NCBI RefSeq assembly: GCF_002899675.1
Contig: NZ_PKUU01000031.1
Span: 1 to 59,150 of the forward strand
Reading direction: 5' to 3'
Source: Clostridium sp. chh4-2
GTDB taxonomy: Bacteria; Bacillota; Clostridia; Lachnospirales; Lachnospiraceae
Length of the DNA stretch: 59,150 bases
The first letter of the stretch is position 1, and each line of letters begins with the position of its first letter. Under the pieces are notes generated by a model. The model did no database searches. It had not been told where the DNA came from and worked only from the letters and a program-made list of their open reading frames with translations. Below are positions 17,355-25,900 of the stretch, one piece after another. The translations under genes and the position numbers were made by a program.

Positions 17355-17672
17355 TTACAATTGTGCCTGCTTATCTTCCCATTTCTTACGCTCTACGAAA
17401 CGTCCCATGAAAAATGCGATGATTGATACGCCGATTCCTGTCTGCAGACAGAAAAGCAGGCTTTCGATCTCTCCGGGAAGTTCTCCTCCGATCATCGTTT
17501 CCAAAACAGGTGTAAACCATGGCTCATATTCTCCGTGAATCGCTTCTACCATCTGGCTTCCCGCATCATCCGAGCCGCCGAACTCAGCGCCTTTTAACAC
17601 AAAAAGGGGAACTATGGCGATCAATACAACCAGTACCAGAAGCACTAAAACCGTCTTTTTATTTTTACTCAT
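17355..17672 (-). CDS. cbiN: Cobalt ECF transporter small subunit CbiN
   Basis: A 105-aa protein with two transmembrane helices (residues ~5-27 and ~76-92) and an extracytoplasmic loop with EYEPWFTPV, typical of CbiN. It assists CbiM in loading Co2+. It overlaps cbiM by 8 bases. Confidence 0.92.
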   Translation of the reverse strand: MSKNKKTVLVLLVLVVLIAIVPLFVLKGAEFGGSDDAGSQMVEAIHGEYEPWFTPVLETMIGGELPGEIESLLFCLQTGIGVSIIAFFMGRFVERKKWEDKQAQL

Positions 17673-18426
17673 GACTCACCTTCGCCTCCTTAAAAAATCC
17701 TATGGATGTAAGCTCTGACTTGGCATATACTTCAAGTCCGATCACAATAACAACCGTTAAAAGACCTTCTATGATGGCTAACGGCAGCTGGGTAGGTGCA
17801 AACACGCCTAAAAACTTCACAGCCGAGGCCGCCACTCCGCCCTGTTCCGACGGATAAGCCATGGCAAGCTGTACGCTGGTGACGCAGTATGTAAAGAGAT
17901 CGCCGAGAGCCGCCGCAAGAAAGATGCTGACTCTCCGGTTCATTTTTGTCTTCTCACATAATTTGTAAATGCCGTAAGAAACAAAAGGTCCTGCAATTGC
18001 CATGGAAAATGTGTTAGCTCCAATCGTTGTCAGTCCGCCGTGGGCCAATAAAACTGCCTGAAACAAAAGCACGATAATCCCCAGGATGCTGACAGCGGAC
18101 GGCCCGAATAAAATGGCTCCCAGTCCGGTTCCCGTCATATGGGAACAGCTTCCGGTCACAGAAGGAATCTTTAATGATGAGATCACAAAGATAAACGCGC
18201 CGGCCATGGCAAGTACGGTAATCGCCTTTCTGTTTTCGTCCAGTACCTTCTGAATCCGAAAAAGGCCTCTTGCTAAAAATGGAATGCAGATCACTCCCCA
18301 CGCCACACAAAAGCCCACCGGAAGATACCCTTCCATGATATGCATGCCAAAAGCAGGGATCTGCATACCAAATACTGCGGCAATTAAAATTGCCAGTTTC
18401 ACTACCTTTTTTTGTCTTTTTGTCAT
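17665..18426 (-). CDS. cbiM: Cobalt ECF transporter substrate-specificity subunit CbiM
   Basis: A 253-aa membrane protein. The diagnostic MHIMEGYLP (metal-binding N-terminal motif, here after a cleavable signal-like segment MQIPAFG) and CSHMTGTGLGAILFGP are present. AGGAGA lies 6 bases before the ATG at 18426; the longer frame begins inside the terminator hairpin. The gene is preceded by a cobalamin riboswitch, so cobalt uptake is shut when B12 is plentiful. Confidence 0.95.
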   Translation of the reverse strand: MTKRQKKVVKLAILIAAVFGMQIPAFGMHIMEGYLPVGFCVAWGVICIPFLARGLFRIQKVLDENRKAITVLAMAGAFIFVISSLKIPSVTGSCSHMTGTGLGAILFGPSAVSILGIIVLLFQAVLLAHGGLTTIGANTFSMAIAGPFVSYGIYKLCEKTKMNRRVSIFLAAALGDLFTYCVTSVQLAMAYPSEQGGVAASAVKFLGVFAPTQLPLAIIEGLLTVVIVIGLEVYAKSELTSIGFFKEAKVSHE

Positions 18427-18442
18427 GATCTTCTCCTTTAAC

Positions 18443-18487
18443 AAAAAAAGACGCCCAATCTGTGATTCCCACTCACAAACCGGCATC
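18443..18487 (-). terminator. Riboswitch-controlled terminator before cbiM
   Basis: On the minus strand GATGCC and TGTGA pair with TCACA and GGCGTC (18450-18487), followed by seven T residues (18443-18449), directly upstream of the cbiM ribosome site. This is the expected expression platform of the cobalamin riboswitch. Confidence 0.8.
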
Positions 18488-18555
18488 CAAAATTCACTCC
18501 GGCCATACCGGAGAAAATATCGTATCCGGTTATCTCTCGTAACCGTAACGTTTCC

Positions 18556-18722
18556 TTACAAAAGGCAGGTCTTCTGACTCTGGCATCATCGCAATATTCC
18601 GTCTTCCCGTAAAAACAGTGACATATGGAATACAGCTCCTCCAACACAGCGGCGGGACCGTATGGGACTTACACCCATTTTCCTATTATCCTCTCTCCTA
18701 AGAGACAGGCACCTATCGTAAT
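18556..18722 (-). ncRNA. Cobalamin riboswitch
   Basis: Read on the minus strand the region starts with GGTGCC (18714-18709), contains the CACTG/GGGAA-type core (GTCACTG...ACGGGAAGACGG) and ends with the B12 box AGTCAGAAGACCTGCC (18579-18564 region). These are the conserved elements of the class I cobalamin aptamer. It controls cbiMN. Confidence 0.95.
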
Positions 18723-18738
18723 TTACTTTTCATATTTT

Positions 18739-18767
18739 AGTGTAGCGAATAGAAATGTATTTGTCAA
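18739..18767 (-). promoter_or_regulatory. Promoter of the riboswitch-cbiMN transcript
   Basis: TTGACA (revcomp of 18762-18767), 17-base spacer, TACACT (revcomp of 18739-18744). The -35 lies immediately after the cbiO stop, so cbiMN has its own promoter independent of cbiQO. Confidence 0.75.
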
Positions 18768-18768
18768 T

Positions 18769-19626
18769 CTAATCTTTCCAATTCTTTCCTATTGCCGTCT
18801 CATCCAACATCTTTTGAAACTCTGAAGTCTGACGCGGATAAATTCCGCAGCCTTTTATCAATCCCTTCTTTACCAGCCCTTCATAAACATCCAGTAATAC
18901 GGGACGCTTTAAATGGGCTTCCAAAAGTACCTGTTCTCTTCCGAAAATATCCAGCGGATCTCCATCCGCAATCATCCGCCCTTCGTTAAATACCAAAATC
19001 CGCTCCGCCCATCGGTAAGCAAAGTCTACATCGTGGGTGGAAACCAGAATCGTTTTCCCCTCTCCCGCCAGGCTGCCCAATACCTCTTCCAGCATGTCCG
19101 CATTCAACGGATCTAAAGCAGCCGTCGGCTCGTCGAAAATGATCACTTCCGGTTTCATCGCAAGGATATCGGCAATGCTCACCCTCTTTTTCTCTCCTCC
19201 ACTCAGATAATGGGGCGCCCTGTCCTTAAAATCGGAAAGGTTCATATAAGACAGCGCCTCTTCTACCCGGTTCCATACTTCCTCCCTGGAAAGCTTCAGA
19301 TTCATCGGCCCGAAAGATACCTCCGCAAGAACGGACGAGGCTATGATCTGGTTGTCCGCATCCTGAAAGACGATTCCTACATGTCTGCGCAGTTCATTTA
19401 ATTCCTTCTTTGTGACCGTTTTTCCGCGGAAGGATACCGTTCCCTTTGTCGGAGTGAGCACCCCGTTTAAATTCAGAAACAGCGTGGATTTGCCTGCGCC
19501 GTTGGCGCCCAGCACCGCAATCCGTTCCCCTTCCCTGATGGTAAGGTTTACATTCTTTAATACATCTTTTCCGCTCTCATAACCGTAAAACAGGCCGTCT
19601 GCCTGTAATAAAACTTCACCTGCCAC
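18769..19626 (-). CDS. cbiO: Cobalt ECF transporter ATPase CbiO
   Basis: A 285-aa ABC ATPase. Walker A GANGAGKST, Q-loop VFQDADNQI, signature LSGGEKKR, Walker B VIIFDEPTAALDP and switch H (STHDVD) are present. The start is GTG at 19626, with GGAGG 5 bases upstream; the longer ATG frame overlaps cbiQ and lacks a site. It begins 29 bases after cbiQ. With CbiQ it forms the energising module for CbiMN, although the riboswitch lies between the two halves. Confidence 0.93.
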   Translation of the reverse strand: MAGEVLLQADGLFYGYESGKDVLKNVNLTIREGERIAVLGANGAGKSTLFLNLNGVLTPTKGTVSFRGKTVTKKELNELRRHVGIVFQDADNQIIASSVLAEVSFGPMNLKLSREEVWNRVEEALSYMNLSDFKDRAPHYLSGGEKKRVSIADILAMKPEVIIFDEPTAALDPLNADMLEEVLGSLAGEGKTILVSTHDVDFAYRWAERILVFNEGRMIADGDPLDIFGREQVLLEAHLKRPVLLDVYEGLVKKGLIKGCGIYPRQTSEFQKMLDETAIGKNWKD

Positions 19627-19655
19627 GTCTTCCTCCCTTCTGCCCAATTGCGCGG

Positions 19656-20429
19656 TTACCAAAAGCGGCCCGTCAGCTGCCAGATCAGCACAAGACAGCA
19701 AAGATAGGCCGCTCCGCCTGCCAGCTGCATTCCGGTAACCGGCTTTTCTTCTTCCAGAAATACGAAATCACCATCGTAGCATCTGGAAATCATGGCGTCG
19801 TAATAAGCATTGGCTTTTTTAAAGGAAACCACCAAAAGATTGCTGGCCGTATTTCCAAAAGACTTGCAGGATGTGGGAAAATCCACATATCCCAGTCTGG
19901 ACTGAGCCGATATCTTCATCCTTTCGTGAACCTCCAGCATGATGAAGATGAAACGGTAAATCATATTCATCAGCTCCACCACCACTTTGGGGATATGCGC
20001 CTTTCGAAGCACCGAAATCAGTTCGCTGGCCGGGGTGGACAGCGTCATCAGATACATGGCGCTGACCGCTCCCCAGGCCTTCATAAACACGTTAAGGCAC
20101 CGCCGAATGCCGGATGCTGAGGTGTACAGATAGCAGATTTTCAGGTCAATCCTGTAATCTCCCAGCGCCTCTTTTGAAAATCCTGCCGCAATGGCAATGC
20201 TTCCCAGGATCATAAAGGTCAGCGGTATTGTCATCAGATGAACATAATCCATCGCATCCACCTTTCCCTTTTCAATGGTAAAAAGAGCCATGGACAATAC
20301 CACCGCAGATGAGACATACAGATTGTCGGCAATTATGCAGAAAAGAAGTACAGTCATGGACAGCAGCACCTTAAATGCAGCGTTCCAATTTCTGATTCCT
20401 GAAGAATATGCATAATAATCGATCTTCAT
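19656..20429 (-). CDS. cbiQ: Cobalt ECF transporter transmembrane subunit CbiQ
   Basis: A 257-aa EcfT/CbiQ protein with several membrane helices. The coupling-helix motifs of the family are visible as RIRR-type elements: the segment LSTPASELISVLRKAHIPKV and, later, ISAQSRLGY. It starts 8 bases after the M20 peptidase stop. Confidence 0.92.
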   Translation of the reverse strand: MKIDYYAYSSGIRNWNAAFKVLLSMTVLLFCIIADNLYVSSAVVLSMALFTIEKGKVDAMDYVHLMTIPLTFMILGSIAIAAGFSKEALGDYRIDLKICYLYTSASGIRRCLNVFMKAWGAVSAMYLMTLSTPASELISVLRKAHIPKVVVELMNMIYRFIFIMLEVHERMKISAQSRLGYVDFPTSCKSFGNTASNLLVVSFKKANAYYDAMISRCYDGDFVFLEEEKPVTGMQLAGGAAYLCCLVLIWQLTGRFW

Positions 20430-20437
20430 CTTCTTTT

Positions 20438-21874
20438 TTAATTTCCTTCCTCTCCAGGTTTTGCACCTTTTTGAAGGGGAGAAAGATATTCCCCACCGGT
20501 GGCATTTTTAAGCTCCTCTTTCGCACGGTCTGCCACTTCCGGGTGTTCAAATACCTTTGCGCAGGCCAGCCCGATGGCTCTGGCTACCGCCAAAGACGCC
20601 TGATCCCCGATGGAAGAGCCCACCTGTGCGGTGGCCTGCCAGGTATGAAGGCCGGTTCCCGGAATGCCGATTGCCGCGCCGATCTGAGCCGTTGGAACCT
20701 GATAACTCACATCCCCCACATCAGTAGAACTGGTGATAAGCGTATCCATCATCCCGGGAGAAAATGGAATGACATTTGTGTATAACGGCCGTTTGGCAAA
20801 TTCTTCTTCCGTAATTCCTTCCGCCTTTGCGGCTGTTTTCAGGATTCTCTGTCTCTCCTCTTCCGGAAGAATTGCTAAAAATTCTCTCGCTGTTGCAAAC
20901 TCATTTTCCGTAAATTCCGGGCCTCCCACTTCGCAGTAAGCCTCGGACAGCACCTTAGCCGCTTCCGCATTGGGCACCGTATCGCTCAGGCCGCCCAACA
21001 CCTTGATCTCCACTTCCGTCTCCGTCATCATGGCCGCTCCCTGGGCGATCTTCTTAATCCGTTCCAGAATTTCTCCGCACTGTCTTAATTTAGGCGCTCT
21101 CACAAAATACAGCAGGGCCGCGTGGTCCTGGACGATATTGGGGGCATCCCCGCCGCAGTCCAGATACGCATAATGAACCCTGGCGTCTGTAGTAATGTGT
21201 TCCCGTAAATAATTGACCCCTACATTCATCAGTTCACAGGCATCCAGAGCGCTTCTTCCCAGATGAGGAGCCGCTCCCGCATGGGCCGTCACTCCCTTAA
21301 ACTGAAACTTCACCTTGTAATAAGCCACACTTTTCGAAGCGGATATCCCGTTACAGTCGGAGGGATGCCAGGTAAATGCCAGGTCCACTCCGTCAAAACA
21401 GCCTTCCCGCACCATAAATGCCTTGCCAAATCCCATCTCCTCTGCCGGACAGCCAAACAGCTTAACCGTTCCCTTAATCTGTTTCGCTTTCAGATATTCC
21501 TTGGCCGCAATTGCCGCTCCTACTGCGCCTGCTCCAAGGGCGCTGTGGCCGCATCCATGTCCGTACGCCTGCCCCGGAACCGGGCTCTTCACCGCGCATC
21601 CGGCCTTCTGGCTCAAATCAGGAAGGGCATCGTATTCCGCCAGCACCGCAATTACAGGCGATCCGCTTCCGTAACTTCCCACAAAGGCTGTCTCAATTCC
21701 GGCAATTCCTCTTTCAACCTGAAATCCCTCTTCTTCCAATACTTGAATAATCGCTTCCGCGCTTTTAAATTCCTTATACCCAAATTCCGCATAGCTCCAT
21801 ACAGCCCGGTTAATCCCTGCGATCTTATCCGCTTTTTCCGATACCGCGCTGCAAATTAATTCCTTTGAATTCAT
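20438..21874 (-). CDS. M20-family amidohydrolase, AbgB-like
   Basis: A 478-aa metal-dependent amidohydrolase of the M20D branch, similar to p-aminobenzoyl-glutamate hydrolase subunit B and HmrA/aminoacylase enzymes. Metal-site and catalytic segments: YDALPDLSQKAGC, HGCGHSALGAG (metal Cys/His), GCPAEEMGFGK (catalytic and bridging Glu), FTWHPSDCN and the C-terminal LHTWQ. The ATG at 21874 has GGAGGG close upstream; an upstream TTG is rejected. It is immediately upstream of cbiQO (8 bases), so the cobalt transporter energising genes are co-transcribed with a likely Co/Zn/Mn enzyme. Confidence 0.9.
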   Translation of the reverse strand: MNSKELICSAVSEKADKIAGINRAVWSYAEFGYKEFKSAEAIIQVLEEEGFQVERGIAGIETAFVGSYGSGSPVIAVLAEYDALPDLSQKAGCAVKSPVPGQAYGHGCGHSALGAGAVGAAIAAKEYLKAKQIKGTVKLFGCPAEEMGFGKAFMVREGCFDGVDLAFTWHPSDCNGISASKSVAYYKVKFQFKGVTAHAGAAPHLGRSALDACELMNVGVNYLREHITTDARVHYAYLDCGGDAPNIVQDHAALLYFVRAPKLRQCGEILERIKKIAQGAAMMTETEVEIKVLGGLSDTVPNAEAAKVLSEAYCEVGGPEFTENEFATAREFLAILPEEERQRILKTAAKAEGITEEEFAKRPLYTNVIPFSPGMMDTLITSSTDVGDVSYQVPTAQIGAAIGIPGTGLHTWQATAQVGSSIGDQASLAVARAIGLACAKVFEHPEVADRAKEELKNATGGEYLSPLQKGAKPGEEGN

Positions 21875-22031
21875 AAAACCCTCCAATCCGCTGTACCTGC
21901 AATTTTTACATATAGACTATCATAAACCAAAAACGGATTCTTTTACAGAGTTTTTTTCGTTTTCTCTATTTTCAAGACAGCAAAACAGCCTTCTGATACG
22001 CGAACCGGCACCCTTATTTTCATTCATAAGG

Positions 22032-24140
22032 TTAATAGCCATAGGATTGGAGCACTTCTTTGACCTTTTTTGCAACGTAACCGCTTCCTCCCCGGCCTTT
22101 CACATCCTCTGTCATGCTCATGAGAAGCAGAGGCCGCTCCGCCTGAGGGTCAGCAGTAAATGCACAAAACCAGCCCAGTTCCGTTCCTGTCGTATCGTCT
22201 TTTGAAGCCTTAATTTCAGCGGTTCCCGTCTTGCCTGCCAGGGTGACGGATTCCAGGCGGGCGGCATGTCCGGTTCCTTCCGGATTATTTACCACCTTTA
22301 TAAGAGCGGTTTTCACCCGCTGAGCCGCATCGGAAGAAAATGCCTGATCAATCCAGATTTCCCGTTCGGCTTCCTCCCGGTATCTTAAATACGGCTTCAC
22401 AATAGAACCGTCATTGGCGAATGCGGTGTAAATGGCGGCCAGATGCAGAGGATTGACCAGAACCTGCCCCTGTCCATAGCCGCTGTCCGCCAGCTGGATC
22501 TCATTGTCAATGGAACCTTCATTGGAATACTGAGACTTCGCCATGGTGATTTCAAACGGCATCTGCTCGTTAAATCCCAGGCGGTCCAGCCCCTCTTCCA
22601 GGCGGTCGCTGCCCAATTTCAGAGCTGCCTTTGCAAAATAAATATTATCCGAATAGATCAGCGCATTTTCCAGAATCACGGGCTGATATGTATGAAGTGT
22701 GGTCACATAATAGCTGCCCCAGTTGGAATCCTTCTGCCAGCTAAGCCCCTCGCTTCCATAATCTTCATTGGGATCGATGGTTCCGGCATCCAGCCCAAGG
22801 GCCGCTGTTACCGGCTTAAACGACGATCCCGGTGAAAATTTCTGCCGGAACCGGTTATACATCGGCTGCGCCGGATCTTCATTCAGAGCGTTCCATTGAT
22901 CGCCTGACATACCCAGAATGAAATCATTGCTGTCGTAGGCAGGAGTGCTGACAAGCGCCAGCACCTCTCCTGTATTGGGATTCATTGCCGCCGAACAGCT
23001 TTTATCCTCTTCAAACCGGCTGTAAATTGCCTTTTGAAGCTCCGCATCCACTGTAAGGCGGATGGTTTCTCCATCCATTTTAGCTGTAGTGGCTAAAACT
23101 TCTTTTGTCGTTCCCTGGGCTGTCACAATCTGAACGGTATGCCCGTCCTGTCCTTTCAGTTCCTTCTCGTACAGGCTCTCCATACCGCTTCTTCCGATCA
23201 CGCTGTCGCTTCTATAGCCCTCGCCCGGATGTTTTTCCAGATCTTCAGCCGTCACATTCTGGACATAACCGGTCAGATGGGAGGCCGCTTTTCCTAACGG
23301 ATATGTGCGCACTTCCACATCGGTAATCTTCACTCCCGGCACCAAAAGAAGGTCATCTTCCAATGCCTTGAGCTGCAGGGTCTCATCCGACGGGACTTCC
23401 TTCATCAGATCCGTATCCTTCAGCTTTTTTATATTTTTAAGAGGGACAAATGAATCCTCTTTTACCCAGCCTGCATCCAGCTTTTTCCTGATCGATTCCT
23501 CTGAAATTCCTAAAAGCTGTGACAGTTTTTGGATATCTTCATCCGGGCTCTCATTCATCTTGCCGGGAACAAGTCCTACGCTGGAGGCGATGCCGGGGCC
23601 GGCCAACATCACTCCGTTCCGGTCCAGAATCTGCCCGCGGACCGCCTTATCCGTGCTCACTCTCACTTTATCCGTTACATCCAATTGGGGGAAAATCAGT
23701 TTATCGCTCCATTCCAGGCGGTATTCTCCCTCTTCATTTTTCGTATAAAGGGCCTGGTTATCAAAGCGGATTTCACCTGCGTCCGTATTCATAACGGTCG
23801 TATACCGCACTGCTATATCAGTTTCTCCGTTTTCTTCCATGGCGGTAACTTCCGTCTGAATCCCGGCAGCTCCGATTCCTTCGTATATGTTCTTATTTCT
23901 GGATACAAAATCCTCCCGGCTTAAATTCACTTTGCTCTGTTCATTCAGCATCCCGTACATCTCATCATACCGTCCCCCTTCGATACATGACATATATTCC
24001 ATAAGCAGCTTGTCCGGCAGCACGGTCTGGTCTTCTTTTGGGGATTTCATAAGGAACAGAATTATGGCTCCTGATAATAAAATAAGGACGGCAATCAGGG
24101 CGAACACTATCCCCAAAAGCCGTCTTCTTCTCTTTTTCAT
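22032..24140 (-). CDS. Class B penicillin-binding protein with MecA-like N-terminal domain
   Basis: A 702-aa transpeptidase. After a basic tail and one membrane helix (residues ~8-32) comes an NTF2/MecA_N-like domain (~45-150), a PBP dimerisation domain (~155-340) with RGQILDRNG, and the transpeptidase domain with active-site SSFK (S439-K442), SDN (497-499) and KTG (637-639). AGGAGG lies 6 bases before the ATG at 24140. The architecture is that of MecA/PBP2a and Enterococcus PBP5, a group known for low beta-lactam affinity, so it may contribute to intrinsic tolerance. Affinity cannot be read from sequence. Confidence 0.93.
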   Translation of the reverse strand: MKKRRRRLLGIVFALIAVLILLSGAIILFLMKSPKEDQTVLPDKLLMEYMSCIEGGRYDEMYGMLNEQSKVNLSREDFVSRNKNIYEGIGAAGIQTEVTAMEENGETDIAVRYTTVMNTDAGEIRFDNQALYTKNEEGEYRLEWSDKLIFPQLDVTDKVRVSTDKAVRGQILDRNGVMLAGPGIASSVGLVPGKMNESPDEDIQKLSQLLGISEESIRKKLDAGWVKEDSFVPLKNIKKLKDTDLMKEVPSDETLQLKALEDDLLLVPGVKITDVEVRTYPLGKAASHLTGYVQNVTAEDLEKHPGEGYRSDSVIGRSGMESLYEKELKGQDGHTVQIVTAQGTTKEVLATTAKMDGETIRLTVDAELQKAIYSRFEEDKSCSAAMNPNTGEVLALVSTPAYDSNDFILGMSGDQWNALNEDPAQPMYNRFRQKFSPGSSFKPVTAALGLDAGTIDPNEDYGSEGLSWQKDSNWGSYYVTTLHTYQPVILENALIYSDNIYFAKAALKLGSDRLEEGLDRLGFNEQMPFEITMAKSQYSNEGSIDNEIQLADSGYGQGQVLVNPLHLAAIYTAFANDGSIVKPYLRYREEAEREIWIDQAFSSDAAQRVKTALIKVVNNPEGTGHAARLESVTLAGKTGTAEIKASKDDTTGTELGWFCAFTADPQAERPLLLMSMTEDVKGRGGSGYVAKKVKEVLQSYGY

Positions 24141-24254
24141 GGGTGTCCTCCTCATTTTCATTTTATTAATCTTAAATCCGGCTGAATGAAAATTCAATTG
24201 ATTTTATCTTAATATTTTTTAAAATGGAAGGATTCATCCATATTGATTTTAAAA

Positions 24255-25142
24255 TTACGTCCTATCGCTCAATACCAGCCGGTCAAATTGGAAACCGGCG
24301 ATATGAGAATTGTGGTTTTCCGTAAAATAAGCCTGGAAATCCCGAACCGGCTCATAAGCCTCCTTATCAGGCTGGTAAACCATCACTTCTCCTCTCAAAC
24401 AGGCCACCTCTTTCTCAGCCGTGCAAAATTCCGTTTTCAAGTAGAGTTCCGGCTTTTCCTCCTCTTTCTGAAGGGAACAGCTGTACATCCCGTTGACCTG
24501 CCCGCCGTTTACATAGCCGTTAGCGGGATCGCCGAATAAGGCCAGCGCCGCTTCATTGTCACTGCTTCCCAGCACTTCATAAAGCACATCGTCCAGCACC
24601 TCGGAAGTCACCCGGTTATACGTTCCTATCTTTCCCGCAACACTTATAAACCGGCAGTCCGTACTGCGGCCGTACAACGACTGGTACCAGTACAGAATAT
24701 CCGCTTTTTCTCCCGTTCCAAGATCCGCAGCGGTGATCTCCGCCCTGACTTCTTCGCCGTCGGACAGAATTCCTGTGCTGCATATCTCATTCACAAAACC
24801 GCTCAAAGCCTCCTTTGTCGCCTCGTCGTAACTGTTGATCCCCAGATAGCGGATCTGTACCAAACCGTTCTGAATCCACGCTCCGTCACAGTCCACGGTA
24901 CAGCCGTCAGGAGTCACACAGTCCTTGACACAGTAGCCGTTTTCATCAAAGTAATAGCGTTCCGCCACGCCGTTGTGATCGCTGTCAATCCACTGCCAGG
25001 TTCCCGCCGGATATGTGCCGTTGCCGTTATCATACCAGCTTCCTGCATAATCCTGCTTCCACTCACCTGCAAAGGACAAAAAACTGACGGCAGCAGACAT
25101 TCCCGCAGCCAGCGCTAATACCATAAACAGATTTTTTTTCAT
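24255..25142 (-). CDS. Secreted protein with cell-wall-binding-like repeat, unknown function
   Basis: A 295-aa exported protein with a signal peptide (MKKNLFMVLALAAGMSAAVS...FAG). Residues ~27-70 contain a choline/glucan-binding-like repeat (GSWYDNGNGTYPAGTWQWID, then ERYYFDENGYC). The remainder (~90-295) matches no domain I recognise and has paired cysteines (C98-type in DCVTPDGCTVDC). It lies downstream of a phosphoesterase with 150 bases between and near a PBP gene, in keeping with a cell-wall role. Confidence 0.8.
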   Translation of the reverse strand: MKKNLFMVLALAAGMSAAVSFLSFAGEWKQDYAGSWYDNGNGTYPAGTWQWIDSDHNGVAERYYFDENGYCVKDCVTPDGCTVDCDGAWIQNGLVQIRYLGINSYDEATKEALSGFVNEICSTGILSDGEEVRAEITAADLGTGEKADILYWYQSLYGRSTDCRFISVAGKIGTYNRVTSEVLDDVLYEVLGSSDNEAALALFGDPANGYVNGGQVNGMYSCSLQKEEEKPELYLKTEFCTAEKEVACLRGEVMVYQPDKEAYEPVRDFQAYFTENHNSHIAGFQFDRLVLSDRT

Positions 25143-25299
25143 CGCAATCGTAATCCTTTCGTAAAAACCTATTTCTCTTCAGTCATACACTCCGGTCTAA
25201 TCGCAATTCAAACTCAATAATTACATATTATCCTGAAAGCAATCTGTTGTCAAATAATTGTAATGCTTATGGCCATTCTTTTTCAGTTTTCAGGCATTT

Positions 25300-25899
25300 T
25301 CAGCTGGTTTCCGGATATTCGATCACATATTTTTCATATGCGTTAATCACTATGGTGTCTCCATACTGGTCACAACGTTTAAACCCGCCGTAATTTGCAT
25401 GGACATGGCCGTGAATAAAATATTTCGGTTTGTATTTATCCATCAATGTCTTAAAGCATTGAAATCCTTTATGAGGGAGATCCGTCAGATCGTTTAATTC
25501 ATGTGCGGGCGCATGGGTTACCAGAATATCGAACCCTTTGCTCCGCCTTAATTTCCACCACATCTTCCGCACCCGTTTTTCCATATCCTTTTCCGTATAC
25601 TGGTTGTCCGCATTCGGAATATACTGCATGGACCCGCCGAGCCCCATAATACGGACTCCGCGGAATTCATAAATATCGTCTTCAATGCAGATGCATCCTT
25701 CCGGCTTTTTCATGTCATATTTGTCATGGTTTCCGCTGATATACAGCACAGGCGCATGACAGAATGTGGCAAAAAAGCTGAGATAACTGGCCCGTAAATC
25801 CCCGCAGGATATGATTAAATCGATATCCGCCAGCTTTTCGGGCTGATAAAAATCATAGAGACTCTTGGACTCATGATCTGCCAATACCAGGATCTTCAC
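25300..25899 (-). CDS. Calcineurin-like metallophosphoesterase
   Basis: A 199-aa binuclear metal phosphoesterase. Metal-ligand motifs are visible: D-x-H variant LADHES, GDLR (GD), GNHDKY (GNHD), THAPAHE and GHVHANYG. It is encoded 1 base after the large BMP-fusion gene stop and is likely cotranscribed with it. Substrate unknown. Confidence 0.9.
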   Translation of the reverse strand: MKILVLADHESKSLYDFYQPEKLADIDLIISCGDLRASYLSFFATFCHAPVLYISGNHDKYDMKKPEGCICIEDDIYEFRGVRIMGLGGSMQYIPNADNQYTEKDMEKRVRKMWWKLRRSKGFDILVTHAPAHELNDLTDLPHKGFQCFKTLMDKYKPKYFIHGHVHANYGGFKRCDQYGDTIVINAYEKYVIEYPETS

Positions 25900-25900
25900 A

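Noticed and set aside
18014..18472. 152-aa frame overlapping cbiM on the same strand
   Set aside because: Alternative-frame shadow of cbiM; no family similarity.
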